Below are positions 11,433 to 23,439 of a stretch of DNA of 64,000 nucleotides, in pieces; positions within the stretch are counted from its first letter, which is position 1; each line of letters begins with the position of its first letter. A model generated the notes under the pieces. That model was not told the origin of the DNA. It did not search any database and was given only the letters and a program-made list of their open reading frames with translations. The position numbers were made by a program, and so were the translations under genes. Source of the stretch: Pogostemon cablin (Eukaryota > Streptophyta > Magnoliopsida > Lamiales > Lamiaceae); contig CM042970.1 of assembly GCA_023678885.1 (NCBI GenBank), forward strand, positions 2,148,355 through 2,212,354, read 5' to 3'.

Positions 11433-12335
11433 AGGGCTCGTTTGGAATATAACATGAGATAAAGAGGTATATATTAAGTATGTATTATTTATATGGAGAT
11501 AAGATAGTAATATGAATTGATGTTGTTGTTTGATAAGATAGAGAGTAATTGAGATTAAAAAAAATTAATTGTTTAGTAGGTGATACAAATTAGTAAAACA
11601 TGTAATGAAATTACCTTTACATCCCTGTATTTTTATTTTTATTTAATGTTATTTTGAAAAATTAATTTGTAAAATAGAGTATTTTCTCTCACCAACTCAT
11701 GACATCTGTTCCTTCTTCTTTATTATGCTGTTATCACCTCTCCCCATCTTCTCTTTCCTCCCCTCCTCCCTCTCTTTCCCATCTTCTCTCACATAATTTC
11801 TTTCTTTTTTTCTTCATCTTCTTTCTTGTTCAGCCATTTACCAACCTCTTGTCTAATTACCATCTCTCTTCCATCTTCTCTCTCCTCTCTGTAAATACAC
11901 TCAATTCACAATCTGCTGTTTCTAGAAATCTTAGAAGGACGTCAAGCACTTTTATGTCATCTTCGACAGCCTTATCTATCTAATTAAGTCCAATCTCTCT
12001 CTCCCGATGAACTCATGGCCGAATTCACCTTCAGCAACGACAAGGGAATCGGATCCGTTACCGTGACCATCGACGAACTTCAATAGAATGTGGAATTGAA
12101 AAGGGTGACCATCGACGAACCTCAATAAAATGTGGAATCAAAAGGGGGAAAATTGGAGAAGATAAGATACATACGTGATATTAATACCACGCTGAACCCT
12201 CGATTTTATTTACGAAGAAAACAGTATATTTTACCGGGCTCGAGATTTATTAATAAAAAGAATATTTGCTACCAAACATAGTAAATGCCATACAACATGC
12301 CCTATTAACCCCTAATAGGGTACCAAGCAAGGCCT
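11433..12335. mobile_element. PIF/Harbinger-like element with possible captured sequence
   Basis: The left end GGGCTCGTTTGG and the right end, read in reverse, GGCCTTGCTTGG agree at about 9 of 12 positions, and both are flanked by TTA, the Harbinger/Tourist target duplication. The interior is CT-rich at 11700-11900. At 12015 a short frame begins MAEFTFSNDKGIGS before a stop, which may be a captured gene fragment. A 94-codon frame at 11699-11983 is low-complexity and not supported as a gene. Confidence 0.45.
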
Positions 12336-12339
12336 TAAT

Positions 12340-13140
12340 GTGTAAATTTATTCTATCTTAAATATTTTAAAGTCCAATTAGTAAGTTATTGTGTACCAAA
12401 TACATTTTAATAAAAATAATAAACTCGAGTCACTAGATGAGAAATACCAATTAAAATTCAATGATCACTGCATAACAAAAGAGTCGTTTTTAACTACACC
12501 AATCAATCGGATTCTATTGAGACCCAAAATTAAGTCTTGGGCCAATATCAACAAAATTTATTTATATATTCTAGGCAAATGCCACGTTGTGGGCGTAGCT
12601 AATCATTATTCAATTTTTTTTATTGGTATTTTCATTCATACAGAGAGAGAGAGATCTAACACAAGTTTATTTCAGACTAGTCATGCGATATGTATATGCA
12701 TAAGTATGATTTTTATACAACTAAAATACGATTTTAACTAGCTTATTAAAGAATAATAATATATATTAAAATATGATAAGGTAATTATAATACAATTCAT
12801 TAAATATGATTTATTAAAACCACACTTTTATGAATTACACATCATACTTTAAAAATATTAAAGTTATATTTTAATGAATCTATCATACTTAGAAATATCA
12901 GTAACATTAAGTTAAAATATAGTATTATTACTAAAATAGTAGAGCATCACTTACTGCTGGTTGAAGACTGAAGTAATAATAAAGAGATATCACTTCACTT
13001 GACATATGTTTTTCAAAAGGGATGAACAAATCTTTTTATGTCATCTCCTCACCATTCAAAACCTTAAAGTCAACAATTGAACTCTAAACTGCAAATGGCA
13101 ACATTTGAAACTGTAACAGCAATAAAAAGAAAGTACACAT
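12340..13140. other. 3' flank of the alpha-xylosidase gene, no other gene
   Basis: A plus-strand frame of 116 codons at 12391-12741 has AT-driven composition and no recognisable domain. The last few hundred bases before 13141 presumably hold the 3' untranslated region of the minus-strand gene; I did not identify a definite poly(A) signal. Confidence 0.5.
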
Positions 13141-16100
13141 TCATGCTTTGATTCCCATTTTCCATGACATGATGAACTTCTTTCCAACAGGCAATTCCAA
13201 CCCATTAACCTCAACCATCACATTCTTCTGTACACTCTTCACATCCTCATCCTCTTCACCTTCTAATTTCTCCGGGTTTTCGTGTTCAGTCGACCTGATT
13301 TCGACCTTGGAAGTATCTTCGACATTACCATCAACTTCAACCTCGACTCCCTTTCCTATGCGTCCTTTCAATCCAAGAACAATCACTTTCTCCACGATCC
13401 ATCCTTTCTCCAATGCGAACTTGCTTTCTAGCACGTCCGACCACACCTTCACATCGCCCCGACTAACCCTAGCATAGAAATCAATGTAAGTTGAGTAGCC
13501 ATTTCCAAGTCTCATCTCAGGAAGCTCATCTTCATCAAGAAAAAGATTCCCTCTAGCTTCCCCTGAAGTAGCAGCAAGTGGAAACGACACGACTAGTGTA
13601 AAAGGCGTCGTCCTCGCCTCTTTAGAGATCAATCCACCGCGCTGCATGGGGAGGATGGTGTTCTGATACAAATGCACGTTGATCACATGCAGAGGAGCAT
13701 CAAGCATGTGGTAGTGAGACTCTTTTGAGATGACAACCTTAGTCATGTCGAAGATGTTGTACCAAGTACCAGGAGGAAACATGATGTGGATCTTGGTTTT
13801 AGCCTTCTCCAAAACAGGTGACACCATTAGGCTACTACCAAGCAAGAATTGGGTGCTTAGTCCATACAACCTCGTCTCATTCGTGAAAGTGAAGAACAGG
13901 GGACGAGCGATAGGGGCGCCCGTGGTGTGCGCCTCATAGTTCAACGTGTACAAATACGGTAGAAGCTTGTACCTCATGCCAAGAGCATTCCTAGCAGAGA
14001 TAGCCACTGATTTCCATCTATAAAGCTCTTGTCTTGGCGAATAAAAATTCGCATGATCCCTCGAGAAAGGGTAGAACGCGCCTAGTTCGATCCATCTATT
14101 ACAGAGCTCTTCAGTCGGAGCAGGATAGAATCCACAAATATCCGAACCAACCATTGGAACTCCAAATAGCCCAAAATTCAGCATTGTAGAAATGGAGTAC
14201 TTTAAGTCCTCCCAAGTTCCCTTGTTGTCTCCTGTCCAATGTGCAGCATAATGTCCTGAACCAACATACGTTGAACGAGACAGGATAAACGGGCGCTTAC
14301 CCTGTAGCCCGACAAGAGCCTTATGAGTTGCAATCGACTGCGAGAAACCATAAAGACTATGTGCATCATACTCAAGTACACCATTGTAGTGATATGCACT
14401 AGTAGCTATGGTTTTGTACCCTACTGGAGCTTGAATTCCAGAAGCATTTATCTTGTAGGGAGGATCATCCCATCTCGTTTTCGTCACGTTCTTACAATCA
14501 AGACAGCAAATCCAACCAGGTCCTGTTCCATTAGGACAGATCCTGCCTTCTGGTAATGTGCATAGTCCATCACAAAAGTTGGAAACTTCATTCATGTCTA
14601 TCCAGAGACCATCCACAGGTACAAGTTCATGGAAACGACGAATCTCTTCGCCCCACCATTTCACTGTCTTCGGGTTAAGGAAATCAGGGAAGTTAACAGC
14701 ACCAGGCCACACTTGAGCCAAGAAGGGCTTCCCTTTGTACTTGATGAAGACGTCGTTTGCTAAGGCTCGTTGATAGACGCCGTAGCTCTTGTTTACGCCT
14801 ATTCCAGGGTCGATTATGACAACATACTTCATCCCACGCGCATGGATCTTGTCCAAGAATGACAACAGTTTTGGACGACGGTAGTTAGTGGGGTTTAAGG
14901 TAAAATCCTTATGACCATCCATGTGATCATCGTCGTTCCAGATCACATCTAGTGGAATCTTCGCCTTACGGTAGTTTTCGACTACATCTTCGACTACAGA
15001 TAAGTTATGGTACCCCCATCTGCATTGATGGAAACCTACATATGATCAAGAAACATCAGAACATATAGTGTTTCTAAAATGATCTCAATTTTACTGTATG
15101 TGATCATTGTAATATTACATTAATAACATGATATGTTTCAATTCTTGAAACTACAGGGGAAATAGTTGATATCCACCACCACACCATGTGCTAATGTACA
15201 ACAGTTTAATGCAGCAGTTGATGAACATGCTGAATTGAAAGCAGTGCATTACATGCTTGTACCCTACAAAGACTTCAAGTCTCAACCACATTAACACAGG
15301 CTTATAATTATCATTCAACAGCTGCATAAATATTGACAACTCTAATACAAGATTGAGCTTATGAAGATGTTGCCAATTTAATTAGATGGTTAGTTAATTA
15401 GAGAAAGTGATTGTTCTTACAACTCATGTAGGGAAAACCATGTCTTAGTAGGAACCACCAGATGTGGAGTGGATCCTTTCGGGTGGTCCAGTTGTTTCTA
15501 CAAAGATTTAAATATTCCAAAACATTATTTATATCCTACTCCAATATTCGACAATGAGACGGATATTTTCCGATTCCATCCCTCAAAAATGTGTATGGAT
15601 AGTTAAAAACTTAAAAATAGGTTTGGAACGGAAACAAATGGTTTAAAAGATTCTCATTTGTGTTCGAGTGGGAACCTATTCATATGGAGTATTAGTATTT
15701 ATTGTACAAAATAATAAAATGTAAATCTTTGAAACGAACTGGGGAGACTTTGTAGTAGGAAAGATAAAAAATGACTTATAGTATTGGTGATAAATAAGAG
15801 TAATAAAATTTTATGACAAAGTTTTATAGTGTATGGCAGAAACTTGAATTAAAAAAGTAATAACATTTCAATAAAAAAATGAAACTTAATTTATAAAAGA
15901 ATAATAATAATATAGTGATAATAGTATAAAAAAATCATACTTCATATTTTTAATAAAAAATAATAAATTACGAAAGTATAAATTAAGAATCAAATAATAT
16001 TCAGTATTATGATCATATAATATTAATAAATATATAATAAAATTGTTGCTTAAATTTGTTTATTTATAGAATTATATTACTTAAAAATTATTTTAATAAA

Positions 16101-19100
16101 AAAAAACCCAAATTTGATATTAGTGTAGTAAAGATTAATATTGGAGTATATTTTTTCTTTTATAAATAAAAGAAGTGAATATAGGGCCCATTCTTAATAA
16201 GGCTATAAATAAATTTAATAAAATGCGGGGTATACACATTTAAAGAAAAGTAATGTCAAGAAAGAAAACAAGAGGGTTTTCCCAGACAGCTATCCTGTTT
16301 TCAAGACAAAAATATTAATAATAAAATAAAGATTTATACATTATTTTAGGGGTATTATTTTGTAATGACTAATGTGATTTGTCGGGCCTTCTGTTTGACA
16401 AAACTATTGCAAAAGGTTCCCACTCTTCTCAATTATTTTACATTCAAGATATTTTTGGCCATTTGAAGTAAAAGAAAATGATTTAGATATTTCATGGATA
16501 AAGGATAACGGTTAAACCCAAAAAAAAAAAAATCATAGATAACAAGTATAAAATTAATATTGTCCACTTTCATTATAAATATAAATGAATTCAGGATAAT
16601 TCTAAATAAATAATATAATAAACCATAAAAATAAATTATAAGTCCTAAACTACAATGCAGATAGTAGTGTAAGTATCAGGACGCACATAATATAATAAAA
16701 AATTTAGTAATGTAATTGTGACACCAAAATCTAAAATTTTATCATTATACTGACCTTTTTTTAATTAGGTAAAAACATTTTACTCAAATGAATATAAAGG
16801 TAAGAGTTTTGCCTTGTAAATGCACAGGAAACAAATATATATAGATAAATCATAAAGGTAAGAGTTTTGTTTAGGAGTGTCAATTTAGCATGAACTCGTG
16901 GATACCCACTCGACCTGCACGATTTGGGCCGCCCCAGACCTGCCCCGAACCCATTTTGAAATGGGATAAGTCTGGGTATCACTTCAGACCCGCTAGTACC
17001 TGCCCCGGCCCGTCCCGTACTAAATCTAAATAGTATATCTTTTATTTTATAATCATTTGAAATTCTATACTTTACTACTAATTTTGTGATTATTATTATT
17101 ATTTGAATTTTATTTTTTATTTTTGTGATATAATTATTACTTGAAGCTATTGAGAATGATGAAGTGAGAGAGAGTATTTATGAGTGCCACATAAATCGTA
17201 AAAAAAATTAAAAAAAAAGAGAACAGGACGGGGCAGTCTGGGTCTAGATAATAGGACCATGCGGGTCCGAGGCGGATCCGGGCCAGACACTTCTAAAACG
17301 AGTCGGGTCCAGGTAATTAGGTATCCTCCCCAGACCCGACCCGTTGACATCCCTAGTTTTACCTTGTAAAAGCACGGGAAACAAATATATATAGACAAAT
17401 CACAATTTTAATATGTATATAGAATAATGTTCTTGCTTTCTCTCATTTAAGTTGAGAAACAACATAGCCAATTTCAAGATCAGATTTTTATCATTATACT
17501 GACTTATGAGTTATACAAGATCACTAGGAATAAAGGGTAAAGTCTTGTTTGAAAAGCATTTATATAATTAATTTTAAACTTAAGGGGGTGTTTATATCTT
17601 ATTATATTCTTATTACTTAATATTTATTTTTAGTGTTTAAATTGTATAAAGTGATAACTGTGTTTATTACTTTAAATAGGGAGAGTTTACGTAAAATAGA
17701 GTTCACACAAAACCCATCCAGAATAAAGTAAACTAATGATAGACTTAATTAATAAACTCAATTGTTTGCTTTAGTGAGTTTTAAGATCTTGCTATTTTTT
17801 TAAAATAATGTTTTCTCTTATTGGATTAATCCTGCGTTTAATGTTATATTGTCCACGTGAAAAAACAATATTGTACTTGCTTTAGGTGAAAAAACAATAT
17901 TGTACTTAAAGTTTATGGGCTTCCCATCCTATTTTATTATGCCAATCAGGTTGGTTATTTCCATTAATCTTAAAATGTTAACATTTTTGACCATTTTATA
18001 GATTTCTACCCGTTTTAGTACATGTTTCCTAAAAATTAGGGCATGATTATAAGTTTATAACTACCATGTTTCATCATTCTAAATTTCACGAAGACTTTAA
18101 TAAAAAAAATCGTGTCTTTAAGTGTGAAAACACAAGTCAAGCCACTGTCTTTTTGTCTAATTTTATACATCAAATTCCTAAACCCCAAACACACTATCTA
18201 TTATTCTATAATATTTTCAACCGACATCACATGCTTACTAATACCATCATTTAATGCACATTTACATGTGATGTTACTTCATAAATAGTTGGTAAAACAT
18301 TATCTCAAATCAAACCTTAAGACTCCTAAATTTTCCTTGTACTAAATACTAATCACATATTTAATTCACAAAGCACCTAGTATATCACCATAACACACAC
18401 GTTTATTTATAATCTTTTAAAATTAATTAACATATTAAGACCGTTTATTTAATTAAACAAGATTATATACTCGCAATTAAAATCAAAGAGAAATGAACGT
18501 ACCGAAAGCCCAGTAAGGCATTGCAGCAGGTCGACCGATGAAGGAAGTATACTGATCAACAACAGCTAATGGCGATGGCCCAGCGAAGAAATACAGATCA
18601 ATTACACCTCCGATCACTTTATACGTCAAAGAATCTCCTCTGTAGAAAATATCCATCCCGTTGCTGTTCATCAGCAGGACTCCATGCGACGTCGCTTCGT
18701 CTGCAACGTTCCTCAAATCCATGTACACGGGGTGCGATCCGTATAAATCTGCATTCAGATTTATGGCTGATATGTCTGTAGTGTACAGAGTGTTGGGATC
18801 GTTCGGATACAGCTTGATTCCATGGGGTCGAGTGTTCTCCCCCAAACCATACAGGGATGCATCTTTTGGGAGCTTCGTCGAGATTTCCAGGTATTGATCT
18901 TTGAAAACAAGATCGTTGTATGGGTCTGATTCATCCGACCTCGTATCGAAGAGGGTCTCCCCGTTTGATCTTCGTGTTACGGAGAAACTAAACGGGTCTG
19001 TTTTGTATGCGAAAATCAGCTCGCTTATAACTGCGAATTCTGCATTTTTCGAATGCACACCAGGTGTTTGTTTTAATGTCGGAACGGGTTCTCTTGGCAA

Positions 19101-19545
19101 GAGGTTGTAAGGCACTTCCCATCTCTTCTTCTCAGCATCAGTGATGTGAACCCTCAAACGGTCCCTTGTTTCGTGCCTGAAAAAATTGGTTTGAAGGATT
19201 TGTAATAATAAAAAAAAAAGATGAGATTTTTAGTGAAGAAAATTGTGGGAAAATGGATTACTTGACGTAGAGCTGTAACAGAGGTATATCAGGGCCGTAG
19301 ATGTTGTTCTTCTGGTTGACTTGAAGGAGGCCAAGAATGCCACCATTTGCAGATTCTTGAATGGAGATCAAACGGTATCCTTTTCCAATCCTCTTCTCTG
19401 CATTAGCAATGGTGCCGTAGGGTGCAATTTGAGCTACAAATAGAACCAAGAACAGCAGCATAAACCTCAGAGAAAAAGACAATTGCAGGAGGGGAAAGGG
19501 AAAAGATGGAGAGAAGAGCATGATTGAATGATTGGTTTTGCACAT
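13141..19545 (-). CDS. Alpha-xylosidase, GH31 family (three exons)
   Basis: Secreted GH31 hydrolase of the XYL1 type, which removes unsubstituted xylose from xyloglucan oligosaccharides in the apoplast. Exons, in order of transcription: 19545-19262, 19176-18503 and 15035-13141, all with GT-AG junctions (donors GTAATC and GTACGT). They join to 950 codons without a frame break. Residues 9-45 form a hydrophobic signal peptide; the ATG at 19521 (codon 9) is an equally good start. The catalytic block GLWIDMNEVSNF places the nucleophile at D466, and HWTGDN places the acid/base at D589. N-glycosylation sequons (NGTG, NVTK, NASG, NETR) fit secretion. The protein ends MSWKMGIKA. An acidic stretch with EGEEDED lies near residue 910, in the C-terminal beta domain. 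Arabidopsis XYL1 is somewhat shorter; alpha-glucosidase is the alternative, but the overall sequence resembles XYL1 more. Confidence 0.93.
16798..17402. repeat. ~55-bp tandem duplication interrupted by an insertion
   Basis: The sequence AAGGTAAGAGTTTTGCC, TTGTAAATGCAC, AAACAAATATATATAGATAA at 16798-16852 recurs as a second copy. That copy is split: its first 15 bases are at 16855-16869 and the rest at 17354-17402. The GC-rich element at 16872-17357 sits between the two parts, so the duplication preceded the insertion. Confidence 0.7.
16872..17357. mobile_element. hAT-like non-autonomous element in intron 2
   Basis: The ends are inverted: TAGGAGTGTCAA on the left and, read in reverse, TAGGGATGTCAACGGGTCGG on the right. 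They are followed by GC-rich arms full of GACCCG, GGGTCT and GGTACC-like words, unlike the surrounding intron. Flanks GTTTTGTT and GTTTTACC resemble a diverged 8-bp target duplication. There is no transposase. Short frames on the minus strand within it are by-products of the GC-rich arms. Confidence 0.6.
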
Positions 19546-20878
19546 AATTTTGAGGAGTTATAATGGAAAAGAAAGAAATTGCAGAGTTACACAAGTGGTG
19601 TGGATGAGGTTGACATAATCTCAGGACAATTTTTTTGCATCTGCATGTGACTTAGATGTTTGTTTGGGGCCCAGAGAATTGGGTCGGGTCCCATGATCGC
19701 CATGTCTGAATGGCAAACAGTAGCAGTAAGTTCTAATTTTGTTTATGGGGATAAATTCAATTTGCTGCTGATTCTTGTTTCTTGGTGATATATTAGTGCT
19801 ACTATGCACGCTGTTACTGCCAACCAGCCATCCCTGTAGAAATGTGGTGACATTTGGATGCAATCGTGTAATCATGTATAGACAAAAATACTAGATGTAT
19901 TTTATGTGTAATCATTATGTTCACGATTTTGCCGATTGTATAGCTCAAGTTATAGGAAGAAAGGTGAAAAGACTCGAGCTCATAGTTGTATAGTTGGGAT
20001 TTGAATGATGTATTTTACATGAATTTTGATATTTGGCATCACAGTTAAACAACAAGTTTTCCACAGTAAGTCATTTGAGTCATCACATCTTACCTAGGTT
20101 GTAGATATAAAACTGTTATCATAAAGATAAAATTTTTCTTTAATTTTATCTTTGTTAATGAATAAAGAAAATTAAGGAGCCTTAGTTCAAATTCCGGAAT
20201 TGCAATGGTAATGTGAATTATTGATGAAGCTAATGAGAATTGCAATGGTAATGAGAATCATTAATGAGAGTTATGATTATGGAAATGAAAGTGATTGAAG
20301 GGATGATGTATACATTGAATCAATGGGAATGATTGAGGAATTTGAATTTTCATTACCTCTAACCAAGCATTGAGGAATAAAAATAAATATCCTTTCATTC
20401 TCATTACCTTCCCCTAATACCTCTAACCAAGCGCTTCCTAATATTATAAAAATTGAAGTACAAGATACATCAATCCAAACATCATCAATGAATCTTAGTT
20501 TCAAAACAATTTCTCAACAATTAAATACTACATAGTTTGGATATAAATTTCAATTTTCTGACAGAGATTTGACAGAGATTTTGTTGTTAAAATCACTCAT
20601 TATGATTAACCATGCTTATGACTTTACTTTAATCTCATAAATTGAAAATAACTTGAAACCATAAAACTCTTTTTTACTGAAAACTAATTAATTACAAAAC
20701 AAGATTTATATGAAACACCTGTTCATTATCCAATCACAATAATATAGTATGATTTTCTAAGTTACTTTATGTTGAATATTTTTTTTTTTGACAAATACTA
20801 CTGTACAATAGTTTTTAAGATGTAGTTGAGTCAAATTTTTAAACATGATCCGGAATATTTATACTCAATCAAGCCCAA
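19546..20878. other. Upstream region of the alpha-xylosidase gene
   Basis: The first few hundred bases should hold the promoter and 5' leader of the minus-strand gene; no clear TATA box was fixed. Around 20165-20470 is a block with repeated GAATTGCAATGGTAATG words and CTCTAACCAAGC at two points, possibly a degraded MITE. Nothing else is supported. Confidence 0.45.
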
Positions 20879-22400
20879 TTGATCATTTTAGCCCTAATTC
20901 ACGCTGACTCACTCTCTCTCTCTCTCCTGAATTCTCTCTTCAGTTCTCTCTCTTTCTCTCCTCACTGTTTTATCTTCTACCGTCATTCCTCTCCTTCCTC
21001 GTCGCGCAAGCCGTTCGGATCTGGTCCACCGCACGCCATCGTCTTCTGCACCACCGCACATCATCGTCCCCTGCATCTCTATCCGCCGAAAAGTTTGTCA
21101 TTCCAGATCTAGTCTTGTGTTTTTGATTCATCGCCGCAAGCCATCCAAATCTATTCGGAATCTGACCACTGCGCTCCACCTTCATTCACAGATTTGTCTT
21201 CCACGCCACCAAATGGAGAATGTAATCCAACATCAAACTTGTGTTTTGTGGTGAGAAGATGATGATGTTTGAGGATATGAGGTTCTATGGTGACTTGGTT
21301 TCTTCTCCTCGGGGTTTCAAAAGTTTCCTCCTAAATTTCGTTGCTTTTGAATTTATGTGTTTATTAATGTATACTTTTTAAACATGGAGTGTATACCTTT
21401 TATTTAACAATTGTATAACGTTTTTATTAATAAGTATTTGAGGTGTTCGAACAATGATTTGACTGCAATTGATGAAAATTTTCAATATATTCCTAATGAA
21501 AATTGTATAAGAGAAATTATAAATTTCAACTCGTAATTATACTTAAAAGTGTATATGTTTTATTGAATAATTGTATAACATTTTATTAATAGATGTATAC
21601 TTATGAATATCTAATTATATTTTTGTATAATGGCAAGAAACGTGAGGAGAAATATGAAGATTGAAAGAAGTGACATCAGCATCCAATTTTAAAAGCTGTA
21701 ACAGATGAACCCATCATATATAAATAAAATAATTTTGATTTGGTAAAACGTAATACACTTATAAAGAAAAATTTATACACTATTGAAATACAAATAATAC
21801 AATATCTGATAATTGCATATTTGAATCATCTGATAATACAAATCCAAAGTATAGTAAACAAATTCACCCTTCAACGTTGTATTTCAACTGATTATACTCT
21901 CTCTCATATCCACTACTTTAACACATAGCATACATGAGTAATACAACATTATTAAAAAAGTAATACAATTTAACATTACATAAAAAAAATTAAATATGTT
22001 CTATTAATCACCCAATTAATCCACAGTGCCAAATCTGAGATTTATTTCATTTGACTTCGAGTTTTCATGTGATATTCATTCAATCCTAGATCAGTTCTAT
22101 CCCTAATTTCACCCATCGCAGATCCGACGGTGCTGTGGCGATGGCTAGTGGCAAATTCGAAGGCGGTTGGCAGTGGCGTGCGAATCTCGACAGCAGATCT
22201 GATTTGATTCCTTGATGGAAAGCGTACTTTGCAGATTCCGACGACCTTGGCGTCGATAGTGTCTCAGGCAAAGAACCGACAAGTGTTGGTGGTAGCGTGT
22301 GGATTCATGTCTCCGAGAAGATGGTGGTTGGTGGTGCAGAGAAGAGAATGGCGGCGTGACGGGTCATATTCCTTAAATAATTGATCCATTTTTCCAAATG
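20879..22400. other. GC-richer, CT-rich segment of unknown origin
   Basis: Bases 20910-20990 are a CTCTCT-rich run, and 21000-21230 and 22100-22370 are GC-richer with small frames on both strands. The middle has TGTATAACGTTTTTATTAAT and TGTATAACATTTTATTAATA as degenerate direct repeats (about 21413 and 21582). The left part begins with CCGGAATAT and ATTGATCA, and the right part ends with their complements (TTGATCCA, GGTCATATTCC). It could therefore be a diverged element with inverted ends. No product recognised. Confidence 0.3.
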
Positions 22401-22439
22401 GATTGTGGTGCACGTTAAAAACTAGTGTACACTATAACT

Positions 22440-22821
22440 ACTCTTTTCATATCAAATATACTTAATATATCCATATATAAATATGTTATCACTTAGTAGA
22501 TATGTTAAAATTGAGAATTTCGAGATATATATAAAATTATAATTATATTAAGAGAGATTTGAATGATATATGAACTTTAATTTAATAATTTGAAGTATTT
22601 TTATGTTACAATAGAGTATCTATCTCATAATATGGATTTCATATAAAAAAGTTGCCCATATATTTAAATATTGAAAAGTTGCCCATATATTTATATGATT
22701 TTTCCAGGCCCATATATTTATCCTTACTAGGGTTTTGAATGATTTTGAATTATAAAAAAAAGTTGGATTGATATATCTAACAATACTTAATGTTGTATAT
22801 CTATTTTAATGTAAATATGTC

Positions 22822-22854
<33 letters not shown>

Positions 22855-23003
22855 TTAATGTTGTGGATCTAGTAATATTTAATTTAAAAATTAAAATATT
22901 AAATTTTAATGACATAATAAATTATAAATCAGAATGTGTGTATCTAAGTAATTTTTTATCTTAAAATTAAATATTAAATTTTAAGGACATAATAAATTAT
23001 AAA
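22440..23003. other. AT-rich DNA with short TAA microsatellite
   Basis: Bases 22827-22852 are an uninterrupted ATA/TAA trinucleotide run. A phrase around 22640-22720 repeats GTTGCCCATATATTTA twice in tandem. No gene is present. Confidence 0.7.
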
Positions 23004-23273
23004 TCACATGTAATTGAAGTAATATACATCATGCATTAGTGAATCAATAACTCCAGCTTCCGCTTTAGAGCTCTTCCACGGTAAACAAGAATTGCTCTTT
23101 CTTGGTATAGGAACCCCTTCCAGATTATGAATTTCCGGTGAAGGCTGATCTCTCGGTAAAAAGGTGCACTTTCTAATTGAACAGCATCTTTCATCCTCCT
23201 TACACGACGACGTTTGGGAGGAACGTTTGGGAGGAAGATCAGGCTTTACAGGACTAACAATTTGAGTTTTCAT
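23004..23273 (-). CDS. Orphan frame of 89 codons, possibly a gene fragment
   Basis: This minus-strand frame has balanced, non-AT-driven composition (PKRSSQTSSCKEDERCCS, CTFLPRDQPSPEIHNLEG, VPIPRKSNSCLPW), unlike its surroundings, and so may be a real exon or captured fragment. I do not recognise the family. Its start lies in a perfect 23-bp tandem duplication (23252-23297, GGACTAACAATTTGAGTTTT twice). It lies just upstream of the Helitron-like element at 23440-26109, so capture or disruption by that element is conceivable. No promoter or splice context was fixed. Confidence 0.3.
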   Translation of the reverse strand: MKTQIVSPVKPDLPPKRSSQTSSCKEDERCCSIRKCTFLPRDQPSPEIHNLEGVPIPRKSNSCLPWKSSKAEAGVIDSLMHDVYYFNYM

Positions 23274-23439
23274 GGACTAACAATTTGAGTTTTCATTAAC
23301 GTCTGTGCCTTTTGATTTTCTTTCTGTCATTAATTGACCTTCACACATTTTTCATATTTTAAAGTATTCATTAATGGAGACTAATAACTAGTATAATATA
23401 ATGAATTATAACGTTAGAATATTAAATATATTATTAAAA

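Larger units (their letters stand above)
15036..18502 (-). other. Intron 2 of the alpha-xylosidase gene (3.47 kb)
   Basis: The intron runs from donor GTACGT (18502) to acceptor TGTAG (15036) and is far longer than intron 1 (85 bp, 19177-19261). It contains a tandem duplication with an inserted element (16798-17402) and otherwise AT-rich sequence. Small frames inside it show no coding character. Confidence 0.85.

Noticed and set aside
11699..11983. Plus-strand frame of 94 codons
   Set aside because: Serine/leucine/proline low complexity from a CT-rich tract inside a putative DNA element.
12391..12741. Plus-strand frame of 116 codons
   Set aside because: AT-driven composition and no recognisable domain or splice context.
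13148..13477. Plus-strand frame of 109 codons
   Set aside because: Antisense shadow of the alpha-xylosidase last exon, which is clearly coding.
21000..21185. Overlapping small frames on both strands in the CT-rich segment
   Set aside because: Both strands open only because the stretch is GC-rich; neither product has a recognisable family.
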